In this document: positions 28,011 to 35,894 of the stretch, piece after piece
How positions within the stretch are numbered: position 1 is the first letter of the stretch
How the letters are laid out: every line of letters starts with the position of its first letter
Source of the DNA: Chromobacterium subtsugae
Lineage (GTDB): Bacteria; Pseudomonadota; Gammaproteobacteria; Burkholderiales; Chromobacteriaceae
Length of the DNA stretch: 64,000 nucleotides
Assembly: GCF_001676875.1 (NCBI RefSeq)
Contig: NZ_JYKA01000006.1
Span: forward strand, 124,001-188,000
Direction: 5' to 3'
Program-made: the position numbers and the translations under genes
Notes under the pieces: model-generated
Told to the model about the DNA's origin: nothing
Databases searched by the model: none
What the model saw: the letters and a program-made list of their open reading frames with translations, nothing else

Positions 28011-28721
28011 ATGGCAACCCCGCATATCAACGCCAAAGACGGCGCTTTCGCCGAAACCGTACTGATGCCGGGCGACCCGCTGCGCGCCCAGCTGATCGCC
28101 GAAACCTTCCTGGAAGGCGCGGAGCTGGTCACCAACGTGCGCAACGTGTTCGGCTACACCGGCACCTACAAGGGCAAGCGCCTGTCGGTGATGGCGCACG
28201 GCATGGGCATCCCGTCCGCCAGCATCTACACCACCGAGCTGGTGAAGGACTACGGCGTCAAGAACATCATCCGCATCGGCTCCTGCGGCGCGGTGACGCC
28301 GGACATCAAGCTGCGCGAGCTGTTCGTCGCCATGGGCGCGTCCACCGACAGCAAGGTCAACCGCATGCGCTTCAACGACCATGACTACGCCGCCATCGCC
28401 GACTACACGCTGCTGCGCACCGTGGTGGACACCGCCGCCGAGCAGGGCAAGAAGATCACCGTCGGCAACGTGTTCTCCGCCGACCTGTTCTACGGCGTGC
28501 AGCCCAACATGCTGGACGTGCTGTCCAAGATGCAGGTCAACGTGATCGAAATGGAGCTGGCCGGCATCTACAGCGTGGCCGCCCAGTACGGCGCGCGCGC
28601 GGTCGGCATTCTGACCGTGTCCGACATTATCCCGACCGGCGAGGCTACCAGCGCGGAGGAGCGCCAGACCTCGTTCCGCGACATGATGGAAGTGGCGCTG
28701 GATGCCGCCATCAAGCTGTAA
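28011..28721 (+). CDS. deoD: Purine nucleoside phosphorylase, DeoD type
   Basis: This 236-residue hexameric phosphorylase acts on purine (deoxy)nucleosides. The sequence [41 protein letters not shown] and [28 protein letters not shown] (containing the catalytic Asp, in VSD) is typical of bacterial DeoD. A GAGGAG ribosome-binding site precedes the ATG. Last gene of the deo operon. Confidence 0.97.
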   Translation: MATPHINAKDGAFAETVLMPGDPLRAQLIAETFLEGAELVTNVRNVFGYTGTYKGKRLSVMAHGMGIPSASIYTTELVKDYGVKNIIRIGSCGAVTPDIKLRELFVAMGASTDSKVNRMRFNDHDYAAIADYTLLRTVVDTAAEQGKKITVGNVFSADLFYGVQPNMLDVLSKMQVNVIEMELAGIYSVAAQYGARAVGILTVSDIIPTGEATSAEERQTSFRDMMEVALDAAIKL

Positions 28722-28740
28722 GTCGCTGATTTTGCAGTGA

Positions 28741-28776
28741 AACAGGCGCGGTAAGCTTGCCGGTCCCGCGCCTGTT
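28741..28776 (+). terminator. Hairpin after the deo operon
   Basis: AACAGGCGCGG pairs perfectly with CCGCGCCTGTT (11 bp) around a 14-base loop, 20 bases after the deoD stop. There is no T tract beyond the two bases in the stem, so termination may be inefficient or factor-assisted. Confidence 0.5.
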
Positions 28777-28841
28777 CGCGCTTGGCGCGACAGGGTGTCT
28801 CATTACCGCACACGATTTATCGTGCACTGCACAAAAACTGC

Positions 28842-28870
28842 TTGCCTAATCCCGATGGGATACCGATAAT
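28842..28870 (+). promoter_or_regulatory. Sigma-70-type promoter of a candidate small RNA
   Basis: TTGCCT (-35, 28842-28847) and GATAAT (-10, 28865-28870) with the ideal 17-base spacer. No protein-coding gene starts until rplM at 29109, and a strong terminator intervenes, so the promoter appears dedicated to a short transcript. Confidence 0.65.
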
Positions 28871-28876
28871 CGGTAT

Positions 28877-28980
28877 TGCATCAGGGCGTTACGCACTGTG
28901 GCGCTCCTGGTGTTGTCTCCTCCATCCTCCTTCCAAGGTGGAACTTGGCGCAACACGCAGCAGCGTTGCGCTTTTTTTTT
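28877..28980 (+). ncRNA. Candidate small RNA (about 100 nt) between deoD and rplM
   Basis: The predicted transcript starts about seven bases after the GATAAT box and ends at a strong intrinsic terminator: GCGCAAC/GTTGCGC stem (28948-28954, 28965-28971) followed by nine T's. Upstream of the terminator is a short CCAAG/CTTGG hairpin (28933-28948, sharing its last base with the terminator stem) and a pyrimidine-rich, probably single-stranded tract (28914-28932) containing CTCCTCC, complementary to Shine-Dalgarno sequences. This is the layout of trans-acting sRNAs that block translation initiation. Short frames across the region lack ribosome-binding sites. An alternative is a prematurely terminated 5' leader for rplM, but rplM has its own promoter downstream. 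Confidence 0.6.
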
Positions 28981-29044
28981 GCCGCTTTTCCCGCCTGGAT
29001 TCCGTCGTTTCCCGCCTGCTGGAAATCTGTTGTGTCACAAGGGT

Positions 29045-29074
29045 TTGACAGCTACCCGGCCACTGCACTAGAAT
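29045..29074 (+). promoter_or_regulatory. Promoter of rplM-rpsI
   Basis: TTGACA (-35, perfect) and TAGAAT (-10) with an 18-base spacer, 35 bases before rplM. Confidence 0.8.
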
Positions 29075-29108
29075 CCGTAACTTTCAAGAATTACGATGGA
29101 AGAGTTCC

Positions 29109-29537
29109 ATGAAGACCTTTTCTGCCAAGCCGCATGAGGTAAAGCGCGAATGGTACGTGGTCGACGCCGCCGATAAGGTGCTGGGTCGCCTTGCTGCCGA
29201 AATCGCCCGCCGCCTGCGTGGCAAACACAAGCCGGAATTCACTCCTCACGTTGACACCGGCGATTTCATCGTCGTGGTGAACGTCGAGAAGCTGCGCGTT
29301 ACCGGTACCAAAGCTCTGGACAAAAAGTACTACCGTCACTCCGGTTACCCGGGCGGTATCTACGAGCGCACCTTCACCGAACTGCAAAACCAGTTCCCGG
29401 AGCGCGTTCTGGAAAAAGCCGTTAAGGGCATGCTGCCGAAGGGTCCGCTGGGTTACGCCATGATCAAGAAGCTCAAGGTGTACTCTGGTTCCGAGCATCC
29501 GCACTCCGCCCAACAGCCCAAAGTGCTGGAAATCTGA
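29109..29537 (+). CDS. rplM: 50S ribosomal protein L13
   Basis: This 142-residue protein of the large ribosomal subunit binds 23S rRNA early in assembly. [35 protein letters not shown] and [20 protein letters not shown] are universal L13 sequence. The ATG follows a GGAAGAG site. Paired with rpsI 15 bases downstream, as in most bacteria. Codon usage is more biased (CGT, GGT, CTG) than in neighbours, as expected for high expression. Confidence 0.99.
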   Translation: MKTFSAKPHEVKREWYVVDAADKVLGRLAAEIARRLRGKHKPEFTPHVDTGDFIVVVNVEKLRVTGTKALDKKYYRHSGYPGGIYERTFTELQNQFPERVLEKAVKGMLPKGPLGYAMIKKLKVYSGSEHPHSAQQPKVLEI

Positions 29538-29552
29538 TTTTAAGGCATAACA

Positions 29553-29945
29553 ATGAACGGTAAATACTACTACGGCACCGGCCGTCGCAAGAGCTCCGTT
29601 GCTCGCGTGTTCATGCAAAAGGGTTCCGGCCAGATCATCGTTAACGGCAAGCCGGTTGACGAGTATTTTGCCCGCGAAACCGGTCGCATGGTTATCCGCC
29701 AGCCGCTGGTCCTGACCGAAAACCTCGAATCCTTCGACATCAAGGTGAACGTGGTTGGCGGTGGTGAAACCGGCCAAGCCGGCGCGATCCGCCACGGCAT
29801 CACCCGCGCCCTGATCGACTTCGACGCAGTTCTGAAGCCGGCTCTGTCGGCCGCTGGCTACGTGACCCGCGACGCTCGTGAAGTTGAGCGTAAGAAGGTC
29901 GGCCTGCGCAAAGCACGCCGCGCCAAGCAGTTCTCCAAGCGTTAA
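29553..29945 (+). CDS. rpsI: 30S ribosomal protein S9
   Basis: A 130-residue small-subunit protein whose C-terminal tail ([14 protein letters not shown]) reaches the P-site t[24 protein letters not shown] and [12 protein letters not shown] are diagnostic. Cotranscribed with rplM and followed by a strong bidirectional-looking terminator. Confidence 0.99.
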   Translation: MNGKYYYGTGRRKSSVARVFMQKGSGQIIVNGKPVDEYFARETGRMVIRQPLVLTENLESFDIKVNVVGGGETGQAGAIRHGITRALIDFDAVLKPALSAAGYVTRDAREVERKKVGLRKARRAKQFSKR

Positions 29946-29966
29946 TTCGCCGGATACTGCTTCCGC

Positions 29967-30000
29967 AAAAAACCGCCTGGCTTCGGCCCGGCGGTTTTTT
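29967..30000 (+). terminator. Intrinsic terminator after rpsI
   Basis: Stem AAAAAACCGCC/GGCGGTTTTTT around a TGGCTTCGGCCC apical region, ending in a T tract, 22 bases after the rpsI stop. Confidence 0.9.
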
Positions 30001-30049
30001 CGTTTTTGCGGCGCGCAATGCTTGCGGCCGCGGTCCGCGCTGCCTAAAC

Positions 30050-30072
30050 TGTCGCCTTTGCGACATTTTTTT
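30050..30072 (+). terminator. Second small terminator-like hairpin just before argC
   Basis: TGTCGC/GCGACA with a CTTT loop followed by seven T's, ending 17 bases before the argC ATG. It may be a back-up terminator for rpsI or lie in the argC leader. Confidence 0.5.
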
Positions 30073-30088
30073 ATGTAAAGGGCTGGCC

Positions 30089-31117
30089 ATGGTCAAGGTT
30101 GGTATCGTTGGAGGCACCGGTTACACCGGGGTGGAGTTGCTGCGCTTGCTGGCCAAGCATCCGCAGGCCAGGGTGACGGCGGTCACCTCGCGCAAGGACG
30201 CGGGCATCCGCGTCGACGAGATGTTCCCCAGCCTGCGCGGCCGAATCGACCTGGCCTTCTCCACGCCGGACGAGGCTCGCCTGAGCGAATGCGACGTGGT
30301 GTTCTTCGCCACGCCCAACGGCATCGCGATGCAGGAGGCGGCGGCGCTGCTGGACGCCGGCGTGCGGGTGATAGACCTGGCGGCCGATTTCCGCATCCAG
30401 AACGTGTCCGAGTGGGAAAAATGGTACGGCATGCCGCATGCCGCGCCGCAACTGGTGGAGCAGGCGGTTTACGGCCTGCCGGAAGTCAACCGCGCCGCAA
30501 TCCGCTCGGCCCGCTTGGTGGCCAATCCGGGCTGCTACCCGACCGCGGTGCAGCTGGGCTTCCTGCCCTTGCTGGAGGCCGGAGCGGTGGACGCGTCCAG
30601 CCTGATCGCCGATTGCAAGTCGGGCGTGTCCGGCGCCGGGCGCAAGGGCGAGATCGGCGCCTTGCTGGCGGAGGCCGGCGATTCCTTCAAGGCCTATGGC
30701 GTGGCCGGCCACCGTCACCTGCCGGAAATCCGCCAGGGCTTGGCCCGGGCGACGGGCAAGCCGGCCGGACTGACCTTCGTTCCGCACCTGACGCCGATGA
30801 TACGCGGCATCCACGCCACGCTGTACGCGCGCCTGAGCAAGGATGTGGATCTGCAGCAACTGTTCGAAAACCGCTACGCCGGCGAAGCCTTCGTCGACGT
30901 GCTGCCGGCCGGCAGCCACCCGGAGACGCGCTCGGTGCGCGGCGCCAATCTGTGCCGCATCGCCGTGCACAGGCCGCAGGGCGGCGATACCGTAGTCGTG
31001 CTGTCGGTGATAGACAATCTGGTCAAGGGCGCGGCCGGCCAGGCGGTGCAGAACATGAACCTGATGTTCGGCCTGCCGGAGCAGGACGGCCTGGACGTGG
31101 TGCCCTTGATGCCGTAA
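30089..31117 (+). CDS. argC: N-acetyl-gamma-glutamyl-phosphate reductase
   Basis: This 342-residue NADPH-dependent enzyme makes N-acetylglutamate semialdehyde in arginine biosynthesis. The N-terminal [17 protein letters not shown] binds NADP; the catalytic cysteine is Cys149 in [12 protein letters not shown], and [17 protein letters not shown] and [12 protein letters not shown] complete the family signature. Length is normal for the long ArgC type. No other arg gene is adjacent. Its ribosome-binding site (AAAGGG) is eight bases before the ATG. Confidence 0.97.
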   Translation: MVKVGIVGGTGYTGVELLRLLAKHPQARVTAVTSRKDAGIRVDEMFPSLRGRIDLAFSTPDEARLSECDVVFFATPNGIAMQEAAALLDAGVRVIDLAADFRIQNVSEWEKWYGMPHAAPQLVEQAVYGLPEVNRAAIRSARLVANPGCYPTAVQLGFLPLLEAGAVDASSLIADCKSGVSGAGRKGEIGALLAEAGDSFKAYGVAGHRHLPEIRQGLARATGKPAGLTFVPHLTPMIRGIHATLYARLSKDVDLQQLFENRYAGEAFVDVLPAGSHPETRSVRGANLCRIAVHRPQGGDTVVVLSVIDNLVKGAAGQAVQNMNLMFGLPEQDGLDVVPLMP

Positions 31118-31247
31118 GGCGGAGATTCCGCTAGCGGGGCATTCGCCATTCATGATGGCCAGTCGCGGGAGTTGAGCGGGGGACGCCGCGAGGCATCCAT
31201 CCGACAACAATCGCGGCCCAGGGCTTGAAGGCTCGCCATCCGCCCCG

Positions 31248-31272
31248 ATATCCGACTAAAATAGTGGGCGAA
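31248..31272 (+). promoter_or_regulatory. IscR type-1-like operator overlapping the erpA promoter
   Basis: The 25 bases from 31248 agree with most positions of the published IscR type-1 consensus (ATASYYGACTRWWWYAGTCRRSTAT): ATA, CC, GACT, AAAA, TAGT and GG are in register. The site covers TAAAAT (31257-31262), a good -10 element located 48 bases before the erpA ATG. Binding would therefore repress erpA directly, as IscR does with iron-sulphur genes elsewhere. Confidence 0.55.
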
Positions 31273-31309
31273 TGGCCGCGACCGGCCTGATTGAATTGCG
31301 AGGTTACAC

Positions 31310-31663
31310 ATGACAGAAGCTGCTACCGAAATGCCGTGCCCGATCAACTTCACCGACAGCGCCTGCGCCAAGGTGCAGGACCTGATCGCCGAAGAGGGCA
31401 ATCCCGACCTGAAGCTGCGCGTTTTCGTCACCGGCGGCGGCTGCTCAGGCTTCCAGTACGGGTTCACATTCGATGAGATCGCCAACGAGGACGATACCGC
31501 CATCGAGCGCCAGGGCGTGACCTTCCTGGTGGATCCGATGAGCTACCAGTACCTGGTCGGCGCCGAGATCGACTACCAGGAAAGCCTGGAAGGCTCTCAA
31601 TTCGTGATCCGCAACCCGAACGCCACCACCACTTGTGGTTGTGGTTCTTCGTTCTCGGTGTGA
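31310..31663 (+). CDS. erpA: Iron-sulphur cluster insertion protein ErpA
   Basis: A 117-residue A-type carrier that hands [Fe-S] clusters to apo-enzymes. The three cluster cysteines are present in [11 protein letters not shown] and CGCGSSFSV, and the [23 protein letters not shown] segment is typical of ErpA/IscA. It stands alone, with its own promoter, IscR-like site and terminator, as is usual for erpA. Confidence 0.96.
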   Translation: MTEAATEMPCPINFTDSACAKVQDLIAEEGNPDLKLRVFVTGGGCSGFQYGFTFDEIANEDDTAIERQGVTFLVDPMSYQYLVGAEIDYQESLEGSQFVIRNPNATTTCGCGSSFSV

Positions 31664-31685
31664 TACTGGACCCATGGTAAGAACC

Positions 31686-31713
31686 AGGCCCGGGCACTTG
31701 CCCGGGCCTTTTT
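31686..31713 (+). terminator. Intrinsic terminator after erpA
   Basis: AGGCCCGGGC/GCCCGGGCCT around an ACTT loop, followed by five T's. Confidence 0.9.
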
Positions 31714-31728
31714 GCTGGAATCCCGTAC

Positions 31729-32586
31729 ATGAACAAGCTGCCGCCGGTGGTATTGCCCAAGATCGAATTCAACCGCGAGTTCGCCTTCAGCGACGCCGAC
31801 TTCGAACGCATACGCAAGCTGATTTACAAGGAAGCGGGCATCGCCCTCAATCCGTCCAAGAAGGACATGGTCTACGGCCGGCTGGTGCGCCGCATCCGCG
31901 AACTGAAACTGCCGGGTTTCGCCGCCTACGTCGATTTTCTGGAATCGGCCGGCGGCAAGCGCGAGTTCGAGCAGTTCGTCAACGCGCTGACCACCAACCT
32001 GACCTTCTTCTTCCGCGAGGAGCACCATTTCCCCATCCTGTCCGAGCATCTGAAGAAAAAGGCGGCGGCCAGCGGCGAATTGTCGATCTGGTGCGCGGCG
32101 GCTTCCACCGGGGAAGAGCCATACTCGCTGGCCATCACCGCGCTGGAGGCTTTCCCGGGCATGACCAAGCCCAATATCAGCGTGCTGGCCACCGACCTGG
32201 ATACCAGCGTGCTGGAAACCGGCCGCAAGGGCATTTATCCGGCCGACAAGATCGCTCGCCTGCCGGCCGGGCACGCGGTCAAGTATTTCGACAAGCTGCC
32301 GGACGGCAGCTATCAGGCCAAGCCGGCGCTGCGCAATATGATCACCTTCCAGCGGCTGAACCTGGTGGAGGGCAACTGGTCGGTGAAGAAGCAGTTCGAC
32401 GCCATCTTCTGCCGCAACGTGATGATCTACTTCGACCGCGACACCCAGTTCGGCGTGCTCAAGCGCTTCGCGCCGCTGTTGAAGCCGGACGGCCTGCTGT
32501 TTGTCGGCCACTCGGAAAACTTTTATTTCGCTTCCGACTATTTCCATCTGCGCGGCAAGACGGTTTACGAGCACGCGAAAAAGTAG
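31729..32586 (+). CDS. cheR: Chemotaxis protein methyltransferase CheR
   Basis: This 285-residue SAM-dependent enzyme methylates glutamates of chemoreceptors to adapt signalling. The N-terminal CheR domain (FERIRKLIYKEAGIALNPSKKDMVYGRLVRR) is followed by FFREEHHFPIL, LSIWCAAASTGEEPYSLAI (SAM motif), VLATDLDTSVLETGRKGIY and IFCRNVMIYFD. No other chemotaxis genes are next to it and terminators flank it on both sides, so it is an isolated copy. It could serve a non-flagellar pathway such as twitching or a diguanylate-linked array. Confidence 0.94.
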   Translation: MNKLPPVVLPKIEFNREFAFSDADFERIRKLIYKEAGIALNPSKKDMVYGRLVRRIRELKLPGFAAYVDFLESAGGKREFEQFVNALTTNLTFFFREEHHFPILSEHLKKKAAASGELSIWCAAASTGEEPYSLAITALEAFPGMTKPNISVLATDLDTSVLETGRKGIYPADKIARLPAGHAVKYFDKLPDGSYQAKPALRNMITFQRLNLVEGNWSVKKQFDAIFCRNVMIYFDRDTQFGVLKRFAPLLKPDGLLFVGHSENFYFASDYFHLRGKTVYEHAKK

Positions 32587-32644
32587 GCATTTGTCCGACA
32601 AAACAGTCGCCGCCGCCGGCGATTGCCATTAACATCACGTCTTG

Positions 32645-32676
32645 AACGGGCAAGCCAGTCTTGCCCGTTGTCTTGT
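32645..32676 (+). terminator. Intrinsic terminator after cheR
   Basis: AACGGGCAAG/CTTGCCCGTT around a five-base loop, followed by GTCTTGT. The tail is only moderately T-rich. Confidence 0.75.
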
Positions 32677-32690
32677 CGGATGGAGGCAGA

Positions 32691-33947
32691 ATGCGAGTGG
32701 CGGTACTCGGGGCCGGCGTGGTGGGGGTGTCCACCGCCTGGTTCCTGGCCAGGATGGGGCATGAGGTGGTGGTGCTGGAGCGCGCCTGCGGCGCGGCCCG
32801 GGAGACCAGTTTCGCCAACGGCGGCCAGTTGTCGGTCAGCCAGTCGGAGCCGTGGGCCAACCCGCGCGCGCCCTGGCAGGTGCTGCGCTGGCTGTGGCGC
32901 GATGATGCGCCGCTATTGTTCCGGCCGCGGCTGGACCCGTCGCAATGGCGCTGGGCCGCCGACTTCCTGCGCGAATGCCTGCCCGGACGCCATCTGGCCA
33001 ATATGCGGCAGATGGTGGCGCTGGGCCTCTACAGCCGCGACGCCATGCGCCAGTTGCGCGACGAGACCGATATTTCCTACCGCCGCCTGTCGCGCGGCAT
33101 TCTCAGCCTGCACTACGATGCCAGCCAATTGCGCCGCGCCGAGCGCAGCGCCGCGCATTTGCAGGCGCTGGGCGTCGACAAGCGGGTGCTGTCCCCAGGC
33201 CAGTTGCTGGCGTTGGAGCCGGCGCTGGAGCCGGTGCTGCCGCAGCTGGCCGGCGCCAGCTGGTGCCCGGACGACGAGTCGGGCGACGTGCATCTGTTCA
33301 CCCGCGGCCTGGCCGAGGCCGCCGCCGGCCTGGGAGTGGAGTTTCGCTACAATACCCGGATCAACGCGCTGGAGACCGCCGACGGCGCGGTGGCCGCGGT
33401 GTCGGTGACGGGGCCGGACGGCAGCTACCAGCAAGTGAAGGCCGACGCCTATGTGCTGGCGCTGGGCAGCCATTCGCCGCTGCTGGCGGCGCCGGCGGGC
33501 CTGAGGCTGCCGATCTACCCGGCCAAGGGTTATTCGGCGACCGTGCCGGTGAAAAGCCTGGTGGCGGCGCCGATGGTCAGCATCACCGACGAAGCCTGCA
33601 AGCTGGTGTTCAGCCGGCTGGGCAATGAGTTGCGCATCGCCGGCACCGCCGAACTGGCCGGCTATTCCAGCAGCCTCAATCCGGTGCGCTGCCAGGCGCT
33701 GATCCGCCGCGGCCGCGCGCTGTTTCCCGATGCCTGCGACTGGGACGCCGCGCGCTTCTGGAGCGGCCTCAGGCCGGCGACGCCGGGCAATGTGCCGCTG
33801 ATAGGCAAGAGCGCGCTGGACGGGCTGTATCTGAACACCGGCCATGGCACGCTGGGCTGGACCGAGGGCGCGGGCTCGGGCCGGGCGCTGGCGGAAATCA
33901 TCAGCGGCAAGCGGCCGCGGCTGGATTTCGCCTTTTGCGGCCTGTAA
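32691..33947 (+). CDS. dadA: D-amino acid dehydrogenase, DadA-type FAD oxidoreductase
   Basis: A 418-residue flavoprotein with N-terminal Rossmann motif VAVLGAGVVGVSTAWFLARMGHEVVVLE and the DadA-specific ETSFANGGQLSVSQSEPWANP. The C-terminal FAD contact GLYLNTGHGTLGWTEGAGSGRALAEII is also typical. DadA oxidises D-alanine and other D-amino acids to keto acids, passing electrons to the quinone pool. The chosen ATG follows GGAGG at seven bases. No alanine racemase (dadX) gene lies beside it, so its preferred substrate is inferred. Confidence 0.88.
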   Translation: MRVAVLGAGVVGVSTAWFLARMGHEVVVLERACGAARETSFANGGQLSVSQSEPWANPRAPWQVLRWLWRDDAPLLFRPRLDPSQWRWAADFLRECLPGRHLANMRQMVALGLYSRDAMRQLRDETDISYRRLSRGILSLHYDASQLRRAERSAAHLQALGVDKRVLSPGQLLALEPALEPVLPQLAGASWCPDDESGDVHLFTRGLAEAAAGLGVEFRYNTRINALETADGAVAAVSVTGPDGSYQQVKADAYVLALGSHSPLLAAPAGLRLPIYPAKGYSATVPVKSLVAAPMVSITDEACKLVFSRLGNELRIAGTAELAGYSSSLNPVRCQALIRRGRALFPDACDWDAARFWSGLRPATPGNVPLIGKSALDGLYLNTGHGTLGWTEGAGSGRALAEIISGKRPRLDFAFCGL

Positions 33948-34014
33948 GATCCGCGGCAGGCGGAAAGCTTTGAATGAATGAGAGCCGGTCTATGCGCCGG
34001 CCTGTGGAGCGTGA

Positions 34015-34404
34015 ATGAGCGAAGTGCAGGAAATGACGCCGTACCAGTTGCTGGGCGGCGAGGGGGTGGTGCGTTGGCTGTGCGACCGTTTCTACCAGAT
34101 CATGGACAGCGAGCCGGCGGTGGCGCCGCTGCGCGCCATGCATCCGGCCGATCTGGCCGGCTCCAGCCAGAAGCTGTTCATGTTCCTGTCCGGCTGGCTG
34201 GGCGGCCCCGCGCTCTACATGGAGGCCTTCGGCCATCCGCGTTTGCGCATGCGCCACATGCCGTTCGCCGTGGATGAGGCGGCGCGCGACCAATGGATGT
34301 GGTGCATGAGCCGGGCGGTGGATGAGCTGGTGGCGGAGGATTGGCTGAAGCAAAAGCTGCTGGAGGCGTTCTACAATACCGCCGATTTCATGCGTAATCA
34401 GTAA
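34015..34404 (+). CDS. Group II truncated haemoglobin
   Basis: This 129-residue globin has the two-over-two fold markers YQLLGGEGVVRWLCDRFYQIMD, an FLSGWLGGPALYMEAFGHPRLRMRHMPF segment containing the proximal histidine, and the group II pattern AARDQWMWCMSRAVDEL with the invariant Trp (G8). Such proteins bind oxygen or NO and probably detoxify reactive species or deliver oxygen. The gene follows dadA by 67 bases on the same strand and may be co-transcribed. Confidence 0.93.
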   Translation: MSEVQEMTPYQLLGGEGVVRWLCDRFYQIMDSEPAVAPLRAMHPADLAGSSQKLFMFLSGWLGGPALYMEAFGHPRLRMRHMPFAVDEAARDQWMWCMSRAVDELVAEDWLKQKLLEAFYNTADFMRNQ

Positions 34405-34473
34405 GATTCAAGATAGGCTTGAAGTCGGCGCGGCCTTGTCCATGATTAAAGTATCCGTACGCGGAGTCTGGAC

Positions 34474-34755
34474 ATGGGGCGCCGTCTGTTGTTGCTGCTT
34501 GCCTTGGGATGCCAGAGCGCCTGGGGGGCGTGTTTGCCGCAGGCGCTGATGTGCGCGTCGCCGCGCGACGCCGCCGTCCAGAAGCAGGATCTCGACCCCA
34601 AGGGCTTTCAGCTTGGCCCGATCCGCTTCGAGAGCGATCCGGCCAGCCAGACGCTGCGGCTGACGCCGGCGATGGACTTGGGCAAGCACACCCATCTGTC
34701 GGTGCGCATGCACCACAAGGATGTCGGCCTGAGGCTGAAATTCAATACCGACTGA
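34474..34755 (+). CDS. Small exported hypothetical protein
   Basis: A 93-residue protein with a signal peptide (MGRRLLLLLALGCQSAWGA, cleavage near residue 19) and two cysteines soon after (ACLPQALMC). The mature part is short, basic and strand-rich (LGPIRFESDPASQTLRLTP, HLSVRMHHKDVGLRLKFNTD). No family is recognised. A weak promoter (TTGAAG at 34419-34424, 17-base spacer, ATGATT) can be proposed. It is convergent with folB. Confidence 0.65.
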   Translation: MGRRLLLLLALGCQSAWGACLPQALMCASPRDAAVQKQDLDPKGFQLGPIRFESDPASQTLRLTPAMDLGKHTHLSVRMHHKDVGLRLKFNTD

Positions 34756-34767
34756 GCCGCCGCCGAC

Positions 34768-35127
34768 TCAATGCGGCCGGTGGCCGCGTTCGATCTCCAC
34801 GCCCACACGCTTCACGCCGGGAAGGATGCCGAGCTTGGTGACGGCAACCCGGACCCAGGGCGCGCCGAATTCCTCGCGCACCAGCTTGGCGATATGCTCC
34901 GCCAGCGCCTCGATCAGCAGGAAGTGCTGTTCTGCCAGCGATTTGCGCAGCCGCTCCACCACTACGCCGTAATGGATGGTATCGCCGATATTGTCGCTAT
35001 GGCAGGGTGTGTCGCTGGGAATGCCGATTTCCAGGTCGATCTCGATGGTCTGTGCGGCTTTGCGCTCCCAGTCGTACACGCCGATCACGGTGTCGGCGCG
35101 CACTTCGCGCAGGAATATGATGTCCAT
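34768..35127 (-). CDS. folB: Dihydroneopterin aldolase
   Basis: This 119-residue folate-biosynthesis enzyme converts dihydroneopterin to 6-hydroxymethyl-dihydropterin. The sequence MDIIFLREVRADTVIGVYDWERKAAQTIEIDLE and the later FLLIEALAEHIAKLV segment, containing the conserved Glu, are typical, as is the catalytic Lys in VAVTKLGILPG. Divergent from plsY, a pairing that is conserved in many proteobacteria. Confidence 0.96.
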   Translation of the reverse strand: MDIIFLREVRADTVIGVYDWERKAAQTIEIDLEIGIPSDTPCHSDNIGDTIHYGVVVERLRKSLAEQHFLLIEALAEHIAKLVREEFGAPWVRVAVTKLGILPGVKRVGVEIERGHRPH

Positions 35128-35211
35128 CTGTCTGTCAGGTGGTTGGGCTTTGTCGCCCGATACCGTAAAATCCGAAGCCTCCTATTCTAATCTAACGGAT
35201 ACTCCTCCACC

Positions 35212-35832
35212 ATGACCACGACAGCATTTGCTTTTGTCATTGCGGCCTATCTGATCGGTTCGCTGTCTTTCGCCGTGATCGTCAGCAAGGCTATGGGCAT
35301 GGCCGACCCGCGCAGCTACGGCTCGGGCAACCCGGGCGCCACCAATGTGCTGCGCACCGGCAAAAAACTGGCGGCCGCGCTGACGCTGCTGGGCGACGGC
35401 GCCAAGGGCTGGCTGGCGGTGGCGCTGGCCAACTGGCTGGGGCCGCGCTACGGCCTGGGCGAGCAGGGCATTGCGCTGTGCGCGCTGGCGGTGCTGTTCG
35501 GCCACATGTGGCCGGTGTTCTTCGGCTTCAAGGGCGGCAAGGGCGTGGCCACCGCGGTGGGCATCCTGCTGGGCATCAATGTCTGGCTGGCGCTGGCGGC
35601 GCTGGCCACCTGGCTGTTCATGGCCTTCGTGGTGAAGATTTCTTCATTGTCGGCCATCATCGCCTGCGTGCTGGTGCCGGTGTACGCCTTTTTCATCCTG
35701 GGGCCGCACAGCGTGTTCTTCGGCACCTGCATCATCATCGCCATCGTGGTGGTCCACCGCCACAAATCCAACCTGATCAAGCTGATGACCGGTCAGGAAG
35801 ACAAGATCGGCAACAAGGGCGACGCCGGCTGA
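35212..35832 (+). CDS. plsY: Acyl-phosphate:glycerol-3-phosphate acyltransferase PlsY
   Basis: A 206-residue inner-membrane protein with five predicted membrane segments. It acylates glycerol-3-phosphate from acyl-phosphate, the first step of phospholipid synthesis. The three conserved cytoplasmic motifs are visible: YGSGNPGATNVLR, GHMWPVFFGFKGGKGVATAVG and the C-terminal VVVHRHKSNLIKLMTG. Confidence 0.97.
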   Translation: MTTTAFAFVIAAYLIGSLSFAVIVSKAMGMADPRSYGSGNPGATNVLRTGKKLAAALTLLGDGAKGWLAVALANWLGPRYGLGEQGIALCALAVLFGHMWPVFFGFKGGKGVATAVGILLGINVWLALAALATWLFMAFVVKISSLSAIIACVLVPVYAFFILGPHSVFFGTCIIIAIVVVHRHKSNLIKLMTGQEDKIGNKGDAG

Positions 35833-35850
35833 GCCGCGCGTCGTGCATGA

Positions 35851-35880
35851 AAAAAGCCGTCCTCCAGGACGGCTTTTTGT
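35851..35880. terminator. Bidirectional terminator between plsY and lepB
   Basis: AAAAAGCCGTCC/GGACGGCTTTTT with a short TCCA-type loop; A and T tracts flank it symmetrically, serving the convergent genes. Confidence 0.88.
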
Positions 35881-35894
35881 TTGTCCGGCGCGGC

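Noticed and set aside
28895-28912. Similarity of GTGGCGCTCC to part of E. coli 6S RNA
   Set aside because: Only about ten bases match, the predicted transcript is about 100 nt instead of 180, and the closing stem of 6S RNA is absent.
28782-29112. Short forward frames in the deoD-rplM gap
   Set aside because: No ribosome-binding site, they cross a strong terminator and the rplM promoter; the region is better explained as an sRNA gene plus leader.
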